DNA of 64,000 nt from Mitsuaria chitosanitabida ATCC BAA-476 = NBRC 102408 (lineage in GTDB: Bacteria; Pseudomonadota; Gammaproteobacteria; Burkholderiales; Burkholderiaceae_C). Both the position numbers and the translations under genes were made by a program. Shown here piece by piece: positions 43,349 through 52,350 of the stretch; within the stretch, counting starts at the first letter, position 1; every line of letters begins with the position of its first letter. Below the pieces are notes generated by a model. It was not told the origin of the DNA. It saw nothing but the letters and a program-made list of their open reading frames with translations, and searched no databases. Location: positions 1-64,000 of the forward strand of contig NZ_BCYP01000021.1 in assembly GCF_001598255.1 (NCBI RefSeq), in the 5' to 3' direction.

Positions 43349-44760
43349 GACAAGCCCTTTCGCAGGTGATTCAGAAGGTCGAAGCGGGTGACCAGGCCGT
43401 GGAAGCCGCGCTCGTCGGCGATCACGGCGACCAGGCCCTGGCGCAACTGGGCGATCAGGTCGGACAGCGGCGCCCCCGGCGGCAAGGTGCGCACATCATG
43501 GCTCATCGCGGCCTCGACCGGGTCCTTGAAGTGGCGCGCGTCCATGTGCATCTGGGCGAGCAGATCGGACTCGTCCAGCAAGCCGACCAGCTTGCCGTCG
43601 CGCAACACCGGCAGCTGCGAGACCTCGGCCTGGCGCATGCGGGAGAAGGCGGTGGCCAGCGTGTCCTCGGGGCTGACGCTGACGACCGCGCCATCCTCGG
43701 CGCGGCGCGCGATCAGGTCGCGCAGGTCGCCCTTCGAGGCGCGCTGCAGCAGTCCCTGATCGAACATCCACGGGTCGTTGTAGACCTTGGAGAGATAGCG
43801 GGTGCCGGTGTCGCAGACCAGCGTGACGACGCGCTTGGGCGTGGTCTGCGCGCGGCAGTACTTCAATGCCGCGGCCAGCAGCGTGCCGGTCGAGGACCCG
43901 GCCAGGATGCCCTCGGCCTTGTAGAGGTCGCGGGCGGTGGAGAAGCTTTCCTGGTCGGTGATCGAGTAGGCGTGGCGCACGCCGCTCAGGTCGGCGATGG
44001 GCGGGACGAAGTCCTCGCCGATGCCCTCGACGGCCCAGGAGCCGGCCTCGCCGTAGCTGCCCTTCTCGACGAAGTCCTTGAGGATGGAGCCGGCGGGATC
44101 GGCGAGCACCACGTCCAGGCCCGGCCGCACCTTCGCGAAGAAGCGCGACAGCCCGGTGATCGTGCCGCCAGAGCCCACGCCGCAGACCAGCGCGTCGATG
44201 CGGTGGCCGGTCTGATGCCAGATCTCGGGACCGGTGGTGGTCTCGTGGGCGAGCGGATTGTTGGGGTTGTTGAACTGGTCGGCGTACCAGGCGCCGGGGA
44301 TGTCCTGGACCAGGCGGGCGGCACGGTCCTGGTAGTAGTCGGGGTGGCCCTTGCCGACATCGGACCGCGTGATGTGGACCTCGGCGCCCAGCGCCTTGAG
44401 CTGCAGCACCTTCTCCGCCGACATCTTGTCGGGCACGACCAGCGCGACGCGATAGCCCTTGGCGCGGGCGACCAGCGCCAATCCCAGCCCGGTGTTGCCG
44501 GCGGTGGCCTCGACGACGGTGCCGCCCGGCTGGAGCAGGCCGTCGCGCTCGGCGGCCTCGATCATGGACAGGCCGATGCGGTCCTTGATGGAGCCGCCGG
44601 GGTTCTGCGACTCGAGCTTGAGGAAGAGCTGGCAAGGGCCGGTGTCGAGCCGGTTGACGGGGACCAGCGGCGTGTTGCCGATCAGGTCCAGCACGGCGGG
44701 GCGGTCGGCGCGATCGGGGCGCCGGGAGGGCCTGTCGTCGACGGTGGGAGAGGCGGTCAT
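43345..44760 (-). CDS. cystathionine beta-synthase with CBS domains
   Basis: This 471-residue PLP enzyme joins homocysteine and serine to cystathionine. The fold-II PLP domain shows Lys59 in NPGGSIKDRIG, VVEATAGNTGLGLA, and GVGSGGTITGLSRFF. Residues about 345-471 carry two CBS domains (VSPEDTLATAFSRMRQAEVSQLPVL and RTLPPGAPLSDLIAQLRQG), the regulatory part that binds adenosyl ligands in some homologues. The ATG at 44760 matches the family; its stop overlaps the next start by four bases, forming a two-gene reverse transsulfuration operon. Confidence 0.9.
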   Translation of the reverse strand: MTASPTVDDRPSRRPDRADRPAVLDLIGNTPLVPVNRLDTGPCQLFLKLESQNPGGSIKDRIGLSMIEAAERDGLLQPGGTVVEATAGNTGLGLALVARAKGYRVALVVPDKMSAEKVLQLKALGAEVHITRSDVGKGHPDYYQDRAARLVQDIPGAWYADQFNNPNNPLAHETTTGPEIWHQTGHRIDALVCGVGSGGTITGLSRFFAKVRPGLDVVLADPAGSILKDFVEKGSYGEAGSWAVEGIGEDFVPPIADLSGVRHAYSITDQESFSTARDLYKAEGILAGSSTGTLLAAALKYCRAQTTPKRVVTLVCDTGTRYLSKVYNDPWMFDQGLLQRASKGDLRDLIARRAEDGAVVSVSPEDTLATAFSRMRQAEVSQLPVLRDGKLVGLLDESDLLAQMHMDARHFKDPVEAAMSHDVRTLPPGAPLSDLIAQLRQGLVAVIADERGFHGLVTRFDLLNHLRKGLS

Positions 44761-45146
44761 GCGCGTTCCTTCGATCCTGGTGGGATGGGGCGGGCCCGCG
44801 TCCGGCAAGGATGGCGCCGGGGCGGGCGGCGAACCGTTCAGCGTAGGCGATCGCTAGCGCGGTGGCCGCAGCAGCTTATCCGCATCGCTTCGTTCGCGCG
44901 CGGGATCGAAGGTCATACCCTTGGATCCATGTCGTCCAGTAAGGGAGTCTTCAAGACCCAGCCATGACCTGATCACCTTGTCATCCGATGCGAGCACGCC
45001 CCGGCTTCGGCCGGGGCGTTCCTATTGGGGATCCCGACGACTGGAGTCGGTGGGCGACGAGGCGATTTGCGCTGAAACGGGTCAATGACCAGCAGGTGTC
45101 GGAGGAGCAAGCTGACGCCCCTCTCCACGGCATCTCCAGGACGGTC
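44761..45146. other. 386-base intergenic region, CBS operon to vapBC
   Basis: It contains the promoters of the leftward CBS operon and the rightward vapBC pair. One clear element is a GCCCCGGC/GCCGGGGC hairpin with TTCG loop (44998-45005, 45010-45017), which could be a terminator or an mRNA leader structure before vapB. GC drops in 44870-44990. Nothing else is recognised. Confidence 0.5.
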
Positions 45147-45350
45147 ATGATCAACGAAGCCCTCTGCCAACGCGCACTCGAAGTCGCGGACGAGCCCATG
45201 AGCCGCGAGCAGCTCATCAACACGGCTTTGCGATGGTTCATCGCGCGGCAGGCGCAGGAGCGCTTGGCGCAGATGGGCGGCATCGCCCCGAACCTCCCGG
45301 ACATTCCGCGTCGGCGTCAAGACCCTGAGAACGAGGAGGACCTGCAATGA
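45147..45350 (+). CDS. vapB: VapB-type antitoxin
   Basis: This 67-residue protein (MINEALCQRALEVADEPMSREQLINTALRWFIARQAQERL) resembles VapB ribbon-helix-helix antitoxins, followed by an acidic Pro/Arg tail that would wrap the toxin. The ATG at 45147 is preceded by AGGA; the residues just before it in frame (ISRTV) look like the usual first strand of the RHH fold, so the true start may be a little earlier. Its stop overlaps the toxin ATG. It should repress its own promoter with VapC. Confidence 0.8.
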   Translation: MINEALCQRALEVADEPMSREQLINTALRWFIARQAQERLAQMGGIAPNLPDIPRRRQDPENEEDLQ

Positions 45351-45781
45351 TGAAAGTGATCGTGGACACATCGGTGTGGATCGACCACTTCCGTCGCAAC
45401 AACCCGTCGCTACTGGCGCTCCTTGACTTGGACGTCGTGCTCGCCCACCCAATGATCCTCGGCGAGCTCCGCTGCGGCAGCTTGCCCGAACCGCGCGCGA
45501 CCGCGCTCTCCACTCTTGAGGACCTGGAGCCGAGCGCCGCCGTGGACATCGATGAGGTCATCGATCTCATCGAGGAAGAGCGGATCTTCGGCAAAGGATG
45601 TGGGCTGGTCGATCTGTCGCTGCTGGCATCGACCATCAAGACCCCGGGAGCTCGGCTCTGGGCAGCCGACAAGCGGCTCGCCGCGCTGGCCAAGCGACTC
45701 GACGTCGCCTACGTCGAGTCGGCGCCGCAGGGGCGTCATCGAGGGGAGCTCGCGCTCACCGCTGCATCCCCCACCGCCTGA
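45347..45781 (+). CDS. vapC: VapC-type PIN-domain ribonuclease toxin
   Basis: This 144-residue PIN nuclease has acidic active-site residues in VIVDTSVWIDHFR, GELRCG, CGLVDLSLLAS and LWAADKRL, all retained, so the toxin looks active. VapC toxins cut tRNA or rRNA when the antitoxin is degraded. The ATG (45347) overlaps the vapB stop, with GAGGAGG upstream. The last 26 bases overlap the convergent ABC permease gene. Confidence 0.9.
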   Translation: MMKVIVDTSVWIDHFRRNNPSLLALLDLDVVLAHPMILGELRCGSLPEPRATALSTLEDLEPSAAVDIDEVIDLIEEERIFGKGCGLVDLSLLASTIKTPGARLWAADKRLAALAKRLDVAYVESAPQGRHRGELALTAASPTA

Positions 45782-46739
45782 CCGTCGCCTTCTCGATGGT
45801 GCTGAAGACGAGGCGCTCGACCAGCCACCCGATCAGGATCACGAGCGCCAGCCCGGCGAACACGCGATCGGTCATCAGTTCGTTGCGGTTCTGGAAGATG
45901 TACCAGCCCAGCCCGCCCTGGCCCGACGAGGCGCCGAAGAAGAGTTCGGCGGCGATCAGCGTTCTCCAGGCAAAGGCCCAGCCCACGCGCAGGCCCGAGA
46001 GGATCGCCGGCAGCGCCGCCGGCAGCAGGATGAAGGCGACGTAGCGCGGCCCCTTCAGACCGTAGTTCCGGCCCGCCATGCGCAGCGTCTCCGGCACCGA
46101 CGCGAAGCCCGCCGAGGCCGCCAGCGCCAGCGGCCACAGCACCGCGTGGACCAGCACGAAGATCAGACTCGTCGCGCCCAGCCCGAACCACAGCAGCGCC
46201 AAGGGCAGCAGGGCGATGGCGGGCAGCGGATTGAACATCGCCGTGAGGCTGGAGAGCAGGTCACGGCCCCAGCGCGAGGCCGTCGCCAGCGCCGTCAGCG
46301 CGAGCGCGAGCGCCACGCCCAGCGCGTAACCCTGCAGCAGCAGCTTCAGCGAGATCCCCGCGCGCAACAGCAGCTCGCCGTTGACCAGGCCGTCCCAGAG
46401 CGCGCGAGCGGCGGCGGTGAAGGTGGGCAGCAGAAGATCGTTGTCGGCGACTCGCGCGGCGACCTCCCAGGCGCCGGCGAGCAAGGCCAGCAGCGCGGCT
46501 TGACGCCAGGCGCTCAAGTCGATCAGTCGGCGCCATGGCGGCACGACGGTCTCGATCGGCGCGGTGTAGTCCGGGAGCTCGCGCTCCCGCTCCAGGCGCA
46601 GCGGTGGATCCGGCAGGCGCGACGCGCGATCCGGGAGACCGGCGCCACCCGCGGCGCGCGCGCTCCCCGAGATGCTCCCCGTACCCGACGCACCCGCGTG
46701 ATCGGGCACCGCCCCACCAGGCAAGACCGTGACACTCAT
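45756..46739 (-). CDS. sulfonate/taurine-type ABC transporter permease
   Basis: This 327-residue inner-membrane permease of the SsuC/TauC group has about 70 N-terminal cytoplasmic residues rich in Gly, Pro and Arg, longer than usual, then six helices and the EAA-like ATPase contact RMAGRNYGLKGPRYVAFILLPAALPAILSGLRVGWAFAW. Its ATG overlaps the stop of the ATPase gene by four bases. It is the last gene of the tauD-SBP-ATPase-permease operon. Confidence 0.88.
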   Translation of the reverse strand: MSVTVLPGGAVPDHAGASGTGSISGSARAAGGAGLPDRASRLPDPPLRLERERELPDYTAPIETVVPPWRRLIDLSAWRQAALLALLAGAWEVAARVADNDLLLPTFTAAARALWDGLVNGELLLRAGISLKLLLQGYALGVALALALTALATASRWGRDLLSSLTAMFNPLPAIALLPLALLWFGLGATSLIFVLVHAVLWPLALAASAGFASVPETLRMAGRNYGLKGPRYVAFILLPAALPAILSGLRVGWAFAWRTLIAAELFFGASSGQGGLGWYIFQNRNELMTDRVFAGLALVILIGWLVERLVFSTIEKATVRRWGMQR

Positions 46740-47632
46740 CGAGCGACTCCCGTCAGCTCATCCTCGAACAGCAATCGTTCGATCCGCTGTGCCTGCGCCG
46801 CGCGCTGCGACGGGGTCAGGGCTTGCGCGTTGAGCTCCGCCCGCACCCGACCCGGATGCGGCGACAGCACCAGCACCCGATGCCCGACGAGCAGCGCCTC
46901 CTCGATCGAGTGGGTCACGAAGAGCAGCGTGAAGCGCTCCTGTTCCCACAGCGCGAGCAACTCGTCCTGCATGCGCCGGCGCGTCAGCGCGTCCAGCGCG
47001 GCGAAGGGCTCGTCCATCAGCAGCACGCGCGGCTTCATCGCCAGCGCGCGGGCGATGGCCACCCGCTGCTTCATCCCGCCGGAAAGCTGGTGGGGATAGG
47101 CCGACCCAAAGTCCGCCAGTCCCACCCGCGCGAGCCAGTCGCGCGCCCGTTCCATCGCCTGCTTGCGCGGCGCGGTGCCCGAAGCGATGAGCGGGAAGGC
47201 GACGTTCTCCAGCACCGTCTTCCACGGTGGCAACTGGTCGAACTCCTGGAACACGGCGATGCGGTCCGGCCCCGGCCCGAGGACGGGTTGTCCGTCGACG
47301 AGGATCCGCCCCTCGGACGGCGCGACGAAGCCTCCCACCGCCTTCAGCAGCGAGGACTTGCCGCAGCCCGACGCGCCCAGCAGCACGAAGCGCTCCGAGG
47401 GCAGCACGTCGAAGTCGACGCGGTGTGTGGCCCGCACCAGGCCGCGCTCGCCGCGGTAGTCCAGGCTGACGCCCTCGACGCGCAGCCGCGCGTCCAGCGC
47501 GGCCGCGCCGGGCTCGCGATCGACGCCGCCCACTCCGTCGATGGCGCCGAGGGCCTCGGCCGCCACCGTGTCCAGCGCGCTGTCGACCCCGATGTCGTGG
47601 CCGGCGTCGATCCGGTCCAGCACCGCGCTCAC
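46736..47632 (-). CDS. sulfonate/taurine-type ABC transporter ATPase
   Basis: This 298-residue ATPase has Walker A LLGASGCGKSSLLK, signature LSGGMKQRVAIARALA, Walker B RVLLMDEPFAALD and switch His in FVTHSIEEALL, all intact. An acidic N-terminal extension of about 50 residues precedes the domain; a GTG at 47632, two bases after the upstream stop with a GGAG box, is the probable start. It energises uptake with the adjacent permease and binding protein. Confidence 0.88.
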   Translation of the reverse strand: MSAVLDRIDAGHDIGVDSALDTVAAEALGAIDGVGGVDREPGAAALDARLRVEGVSLDYRGERGLVRATHRVDFDVLPSERFVLLGASGCGKSSLLKAVGGFVAPSEGRILVDGQPVLGPGPDRIAVFQEFDQLPPWKTVLENVAFPLIASGTAPRKQAMERARDWLARVGLADFGSAYPHQLSGGMKQRVAIARALAMKPRVLLMDEPFAALDALTRRRMQDELLALWEQERFTLLFVTHSIEEALLVGHRVLVLSPHPGRVRAELNAQALTPSQRAAQAQRIERLLFEDELTGVAR

Positions 47633-47634
47633 GC

Positions 47635-48750
47635 TCAGCTCCCGTCCGCGTTCTGCGGATCGTCGAAGAAGTAATCCTGCGCGGATGCCGGCTTGTTCTT
47701 GATCGCGCCCACGCGATGCATGAAGGCCGCCAGTCCGTAGGTGTTCTGCGGCGTGATCTTGAACTGCACCTCCGGGTTCTTGATCACTTTCAGCAGCAAC
47801 TCGCGCGGGACCTTGGAGTTCTCGTTGCGGATGTAGATGTCCGCCGCCTTCTCGGGGTTCTTCGCGATGAAGTCCGCCGCCTCGGCCAGCGCGCCGACGA
47901 AGGCCTTGTAGGTCTTCGGGTTGTCGCGCCGGAACTTCTCCGTCGTGTACAGCACCGTCGCCGACGCCGGCCCGCCCAGCACCTCGTAGCTGCTCAGCAC
48001 GACGTGGACGTTGGGGTTGCCCGCCAGCCCCTGCTCCTGGAAAGGCGGGTTGCCGAAGTGGGCGTTGATCTCGGTGCCGCCCTTGATCAGCGCGGCCGTC
48101 GCCTCGGGATGCGGGATCGCGACCTGCAGCCGGTCCAGCTTGTTGAACTGCGCGTCGCCCCAGCGCTTGGCGGAGGCCAGCTGCAGCACCCGCGCCTGCA
48201 CCGACACGCCCACCGCCGGCAGGGCGATGCGGTCCTTGTCGCTGAAGTCGTCGATCGTCTTGACGGCGGGGTTGCTGCTGGTCAGGTAGTACGGGAAGTT
48301 GCCCAGCGAGGCGATGCCGCGCACGTTCTGCCGGCCCTTGGTCTTGTCCCACAGCGTCAGCAGCGGCCCGACACCCGCGCCCGCGATGTCGATGCTGCCC
48401 GAGAGCAGCGCCTCGTTGATCGCGGGACCACCGGACAGCTGCACGCGCTGCACCTGGACGTCGACCCCGGCGGCCTTGCCGTGCTTCTCGATCAGCTTCT
48501 GGTCCTGCGCCACGTTGAGCAGCAGGTAGACGATGCCGAACTGCTCGGCGATGCGGATCTGGCCTTCGGCGTGCGCGGGCAGGGCACCCAACGTCAGCGC
48601 GCCGGCCATCGCGCCCGCGAGGACACGGCGCAGCAGGCGCCGCGGCGTGCTCGCCATCGTGGAGACGCCGGGGCGGTCGCCTGGAACATCGCTCGGGGAG
48701 CGGAGCGGATCGCGGGTCGACGCGAACTCGAGGAAGCGGTCGGTGGTCAT
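47635..48750 (-). CDS. NitT/TauT-type ABC substrate-binding protein
   Basis: This periplasmic binding protein of the SsuA/TauA class has the signature QFGIVYLLLNVAQDQKLIEKHGKAAG and LSGGPAINEALLSGSIDIAGAG. A signal peptide runs from MASTPRRLLRRVLAGAMAGALTL to AHA. The ATG at 48750 overlaps the tauD stop (ATGA), but gives 31 residues before the signal peptide. The internal ATG at 48657 would give a normal signal peptide, and I cannot decide between them. With the dioxygenase it suggests a sulfonate such as taurine as substrate. Confidence 0.87.
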   Translation of the reverse strand: MTTDRFLEFASTRDPLRSPSDVPGDRPGVSTMASTPRRLLRRVLAGAMAGALTLGALPAHAEGQIRIAEQFGIVYLLLNVAQDQKLIEKHGKAAGVDVQVQRVQLSGGPAINEALLSGSIDIAGAGVGPLLTLWDKTKGRQNVRGIASLGNFPYYLTSSNPAVKTIDDFSDKDRIALPAVGVSVQARVLQLASAKRWGDAQFNKLDRLQVAIPHPEATAALIKGGTEINAHFGNPPFQEQGLAGNPNVHVVLSSYEVLGGPASATVLYTTEKFRRDNPKTYKAFVGALAEAADFIAKNPEKAADIYIRNENSKVPRELLLKVIKNPEVQFKITPQNTYGLAAFMHRVGAIKNKPASAQDYFFDDPQNADGS

Positions 48751-49709
48751 GCGGGAACGTCGCCTTCGATGGTGGTGCGGTAGAGGTGGCGGCGCAGGTG
48801 GTCCGGGCAGCCGGCGGCCAGATGCAACAGCGAGCGGTTGTCCCAGAACACCAGGTCGTGCGCCTGCCAGTGATGGCGGTACACGATGCTCTTGCGACTG
48901 CTGTGCTCGAAGAGCTGGGCCAGCAGGTCGCGGCTTTCGTCCTCGGGGACGTCGAGGATCCGCGTCGTGAAGTGCTCGCTGACGAAGAGCGCCCGGCGCC
49001 CCGTCTCCGGATGCGTGCGCACCACCGGCTGGGAGACCGGCCTGACCTCGGCGATCTGCTCGGGGGTGAGCTTCGGGCGCCACGGGTTCCTCGCGCGCAG
49101 TTCCTCGTAGCGGGCGAGGTAGCTGTGCTCGGCGCGCAAGCCGGCGATGGCGGACTTCACCGCCAGCGGCAGCCCGTCATAGGCCAGATGCTGGTTCGCG
49201 AAGAGCGTGTCGCCGCCCTCGGCGGGCAGCTCCTGCGCGTGCAGCAGCGAGCCCAGGCTGGGGCGCTCCTTGTAGGACAGGTCGGAGTGCCAGTACTGGC
49301 CCGCGTCGCCCAGACCCAGCGGCTGGCCGTCGGCGTCGCGCAGGTTGGAGACCTGCAGGATCTCGGGATGCCCGGCCAGCTGGAAGTTGCGCAGCACGTG
49401 GATCTGCAAGGGTCCCCAGCGGCGGCTGAAGGCGATGTGCTCCGCCGGCGTGATGCGCTGGTCGCGGAAGACCAGCACGTGATGGTCCAGGTGGGCGCGG
49501 TGCAGGCGGGCGAAGTCGCCGTCGCTCAAGGGTCGCGACAGGTCGATGCCCACGACCTCCGCGCCCAGCGGCGCGTCGAAGGCGCGGATCTCGAAGCCCT
49601 GGTCGGCGGCGGTCAGCGTCGCGTCCTGCGACAGGACGGAGGGATAGCCGGCGCGGTCGATGAAGGACGCGGCGGTCCGGGCGGCGAGGGGCGAGGCGGT
49701 GGCAGTCAT
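48747..49709 (-). CDS. tauD: TauD-type 2-oxoglutarate/Fe(II) dioxygenase
   Basis: This 320-residue cytosolic enzyme has the Fe(II) facial triad: YWHSDLSY (His and Asp) and distal His in HLAAGCPDHLRRHLYR, whose Arg binds 2-oxoglutarate. Family members oxidise taurine or other alkylsulfonates to aldehyde and sulfite. First gene of the ABC operon, it overlaps the binding-protein start. A TAGAGT -10 hexamer is at 49718-49723, so the transcript may begin within a few bases of the ATG. The exact substrate is not certain. Confidence 0.86.
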   Translation of the reverse strand: MTATASPLAARTAASFIDRAGYPSVLSQDATLTAADQGFEIRAFDAPLGAEVVGIDLSRPLSDGDFARLHRAHLDHHVLVFRDQRITPAEHIAFSRRWGPLQIHVLRNFQLAGHPEILQVSNLRDADGQPLGLGDAGQYWHSDLSYKERPSLGSLLHAQELPAEGGDTLFANQHLAYDGLPLAVKSAIAGLRAEHSYLARYEELRARNPWRPKLTPEQIAEVRPVSQPVVRTHPETGRRALFVSEHFTTRILDVPEDESRDLLAQLFEHSSRKSIVYRHHWQAHDLVFWDNRSLLHLAAGCPDHLRRHLYRTTIEGDVPA

Positions 49710-50007
49710 GGCCGTCGACTCTAGGCAGCCGTCCTTCTTCGGCGAACGAAGCTCGCGGCATGTCCAAGCGCGCGAAGCGCATAAGCGTGCTCGATGCGCG
49801 ACGTCGCTCGCACGTCAGCGCCCTGGCGCGCACCGGCTTGTTCGCCAGCGCACATTGGGCAACGTCTTGTCACCCTTGGCGGGCGAATGCCGGGCTGGCG
49901 ACATCTATCTTTACCTTGCTCGGTCAAGCAGCAAGGGGGCCTTCCTAGACTCGGCCGCTGCCCGGCGCCTCGTCGCCGACCCAGAACAAGCAGCGGAGGA
50001 ACGCCCC

Positions 50008-50820
50008 ATGAAACAAGTGATCTGCGTGAAGTGGGGCAGCGCCTACGGCGCCGACTACGTCAACCGTCTCTACGGCATGCTGCGCCGGCACGTGACCGGC
50101 GAGTTCCGCCTGGTCTGCCTGACCGACGACGCCACCGGCATCCGCCCCGAGGTCGACGCCTACGACCTCCCGGAGCTGGGCTGCGAGTGGCCCAAGCGCT
50201 CCATCGGCAAGTGGCGCAAGCTGGTGCTGTGGAGCGAGGACCTGGGCACGACCACCGGCCTGTCCGGTCCGGTGCTGTTCATCGACCTGGACTCCGTGAT
50301 CGTCGACAACATCGACGGCTACTTCACCCATGGCGACCCGGACGACGTGGTGCTGGCCCGCAACTGGGCCAAGCCGCTGCAGAAGCTGGGGCAGACCTCG
50401 GTGTTCCGCTTCCCGGTGGGCAAGCATCCGCACATCATCCGGAACTTCCGCGCCGATCCGCAGGCCGTCGCCGACAAGCACCACTTCGAGCAGCATTTCG
50501 TGACGGCGTCGGTGCCGGGCGGGATCAAGTTCTGGCCGCATCTGTGGACGCGCCACTTCCGCCTGCACTGCCTGCCGCCGTTCCCGCTGCGCTACTTCCT
50601 GCCGGCGCGTCTGCCGGAGGGCGCGCGCATCGTGACCTTCCCGGGAGGCCCCAATCCCAGCGACGTGCTGGTGGGCCGCTGGACGCAGCAGGACCCGGCG
50701 CACGAGACGCCCTGGCAGCACATCAAGGCGACCTTCTCCGGTGGCGTCACCCACCGCTGGCGCCATCTGCGCCGTTATGTGCGCCCGACGCCGTGGCTGG
50801 CGCAGCACTGGGTGGAGTGA
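50008..50820 (+). CDS. putative glycosyltransferase
   Basis: This 270-residue protein starts VICVKWGSAYGADYVNRLYGMLRRH and has a nucleotide-sugar region with a DxD motif (LFIDLDSVIVDN), as in GT-A glycosyltransferases of the GT8 kind. The C-terminal half is rich in Trp, His and Arg. No membrane segment or signal peptide. Acceptor unknown. CGGAGGA precedes the ATG at 50008. The 3' end overlaps the convergent receiver-protein gene by 74 bases. Confidence 0.68.
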   Translation: MKQVICVKWGSAYGADYVNRLYGMLRRHVTGEFRLVCLTDDATGIRPEVDAYDLPELGCEWPKRSIGKWRKLVLWSEDLGTTTGLSGPVLFIDLDSVIVDNIDGYFTHGDPDDVVLARNWAKPLQKLGQTSVFRFPVGKHPHIIRNFRADPQAVADKHHFEQHFVTASVPGGIKFWPHLWTRHFRLHCLPPFPLRYFLPARLPEGARIVTFPGGPNPSDVLVGRWTQQDPAHETPWQHIKATFSGGVTHRWRHLRRYVRPTPWLAQHWVE

Positions 50821-51232
50821 GCCCCGCGCCCGCCGACTTCGCGGGGGTCTCCGGGCCCGCCAGGTCCTGGATCACCTCCAGGGCCGTCTTCACCTTGAAG
50901 GGCTTGAGCATGATGCGGCGCGCGCCCAGCTCCTTGTAGAGCTGCGCGGTCGACACGTCGCAGGCCTCGGCGGTCAGCGCGACCGGCGTCCCCGGCGCGC
51001 AGCGCAGCGCGCCCGCGCGCACGCTCTGCAGCAGCGCCAGCGCATCCAGCCCCTGGCCGATGTCGAGCAGCAGCCCGTCCATGGTCTGGTGCTCCAGCAG
51101 CCGCTGCGCGGCCTCGTGGCTGCTGCACTCGTGGACCTCGGCGATCTGCATCTGGCGCGCCACCAGCGCGACCGTGCGCCGGAACAGCGAGTGCGGGTCG
51201 ACCAGCAGCAGTTGCCGTTGCGCGTGCGGCAT
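50747..51232 (-). CDS. receiver-domain protein with Ala-rich tail
   Basis: This 161-residue protein has a CheY-like fold (LLLVDPHSLFRRTVALVAR, phospho-site Asp in DGLLLDIGQGLD, Thr/Ala in PVALTAEACD, Lys in RRIMLKPFKVKTALEVI), then a low-complexity Ala/Gly/Pro tail. No output domain. Its ATG overlaps the stop of the GAF gene (TGATG), so both are expressed together. Its 3' end is antisense to the glycosyltransferase gene; a shorter protein is possible but no earlier stop exists. Confidence 0.75.
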   Translation of the reverse strand: MPHAQRQLLLVDPHSLFRRTVALVARQMQIAEVHECSSHEAAQRLLEHQTMDGLLLDIGQGLDALALLQSVRAGALRCAPGTPVALTAEACDVSTAQLYKELGARRIMLKPFKVKTALEVIQDLAGPETPAKSAGAGLTPPSAAPATASGAHNGADGASGG

Positions 51233-51738
51233 CAGTGCGGCTCCTCGGCCAGCGGCTGCCCGAGCAACTCCGCCACCGCCAGGTCGCGCAGGCTCATCAG
51301 GATGGCCAGGTCGGTGTCGTCCATGCCGCGGCGACGGCGATCGATCAGGCACAGCGTCCCGATGCGCACCCCGGGCGTGAGCTCCAGCGGCGCGCCCGCA
51401 TAGAAGCGGATGTGCGGCGGCCCCAGCACCATGGGGTTGTCCGCGAAGCGCGGATCCTGCGTCGCGTCGCTGACCACCATCACCTCGGGCGCGTGGATCG
51501 CATGGCCGCAGAAGGAGACATCGCGGCCGGTCTCGCAGACCGCCAGCCCGAAGCGGGCCTTGAACCACTGGCGGTTGGTGTCGACCAGGCTGAGCAACGC
51601 GATGGGGACGCCGAACTCCTCGGCGGCGAACTGGACGATGCGGTCGAAGCGCTCCTCGGGGGGCGTGTCCAGGATCAGCAGCTCGCGCAGCGCCTGGAGC
51701 CGATCGGCTTCGTTGTCGGGAATCGGGGCGGTCATCAT
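51232..51738 (-). CDS. GAF-domain protein
   Basis: This 168-residue protein is essentially one GAF domain (RFDRIVQFAAEEFGVPIALLSLVDTNRQWFKARFGL, then RDVSFCGHAI and FYAGAPLELTPGVRIGTLCLID). GAF domains bind small ligands, haem or cyclic nucleotides. It has no catalytic module but is coupled to a receiver gene by a TGATG overlap, so the pair may form a split sensor-relay. GGAGG precedes the ATG at 51738. Confidence 0.85.
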   Translation of the reverse strand: MMTAPIPDNEADRLQALRELLILDTPPEERFDRIVQFAAEEFGVPIALLSLVDTNRQWFKARFGLAVCETGRDVSFCGHAIHAPEVMVVSDATQDPRFADNPMVLGPPHIRFYAGAPLELTPGVRIGTLCLIDRRRRGMDDTDLAILMSLRDLAVAELLGQPLAEEPH

Positions 51739-52350
51739 GGGACGCGGATCCTCCTTGCATCGCGGCGGGGCTTGTCGCGCCCCTCTCGGCCAGCGAAGGC
51801 CCCAGCCTATCGGAGAAGCCCCGCCCGTGCCAGCGCCGCCCTCCTGGTAGGGAGCGACGCCCCCGCCGCCGCCCCATTCCCGTCCCGCCGGCACCCGCGA
51901 TCCCGGCCCATTCCTGCTTATGAGCGCCCCGCACCTCCATGCGCCGATTGCGCATTGGCGTCGTCGCGCCCGCCGCCCCAGACTGCGCAGCACGGAGGCG
52001 CCCATGTCGCCTCCGCCGGCGGCGGCCGTACTGCCACCGGAAAGGCATGGTGAAAGCCCAGGTCGTGACCGTGGGCCGCCCTCGGGGTCTTGGGGGAGGC
52101 GCTTCCGGCGGTTCGCGGTCACGGTCCTGGCGCCTTTCAATCCGCCTCCCGGCAGCTCTGAAGCCGCTTCCCGGGCCACCGCGCCCGGAGGACCTCCGGC
52201 ATCGCGCCGGCCACGCCCGTGGCCCGGCGCCTTCGCGCGCCTGCTTATTTCATATTCGAGATAAGCAAATGCTCAAACAATCGTTCCTGGAATAAGGACA
52301 GTTTGGCAAGCTTCACGGCCCGATCACACGATTCCCAGAGTCCGCTTGCC
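51739..52350. promoter_or_regulatory. 612-base control region of the sulfate operon with TGCTTAT/ATAAGCA repeat
   Basis: No gene is supported here. The right part is AT-rich and contains the inverted repeat TGCTTAT (52242-52248) / ATAAGCA (52261-52267), about 85 bases before the sulfate-binding-protein start. It is a plausible CysB-type activator site. A further TGCTTAT lies at 51915-51921. The left part holds the promoter of the GAF/receiver pair. The GC-rich middle shows nothing recognisable. Confidence 0.5.
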
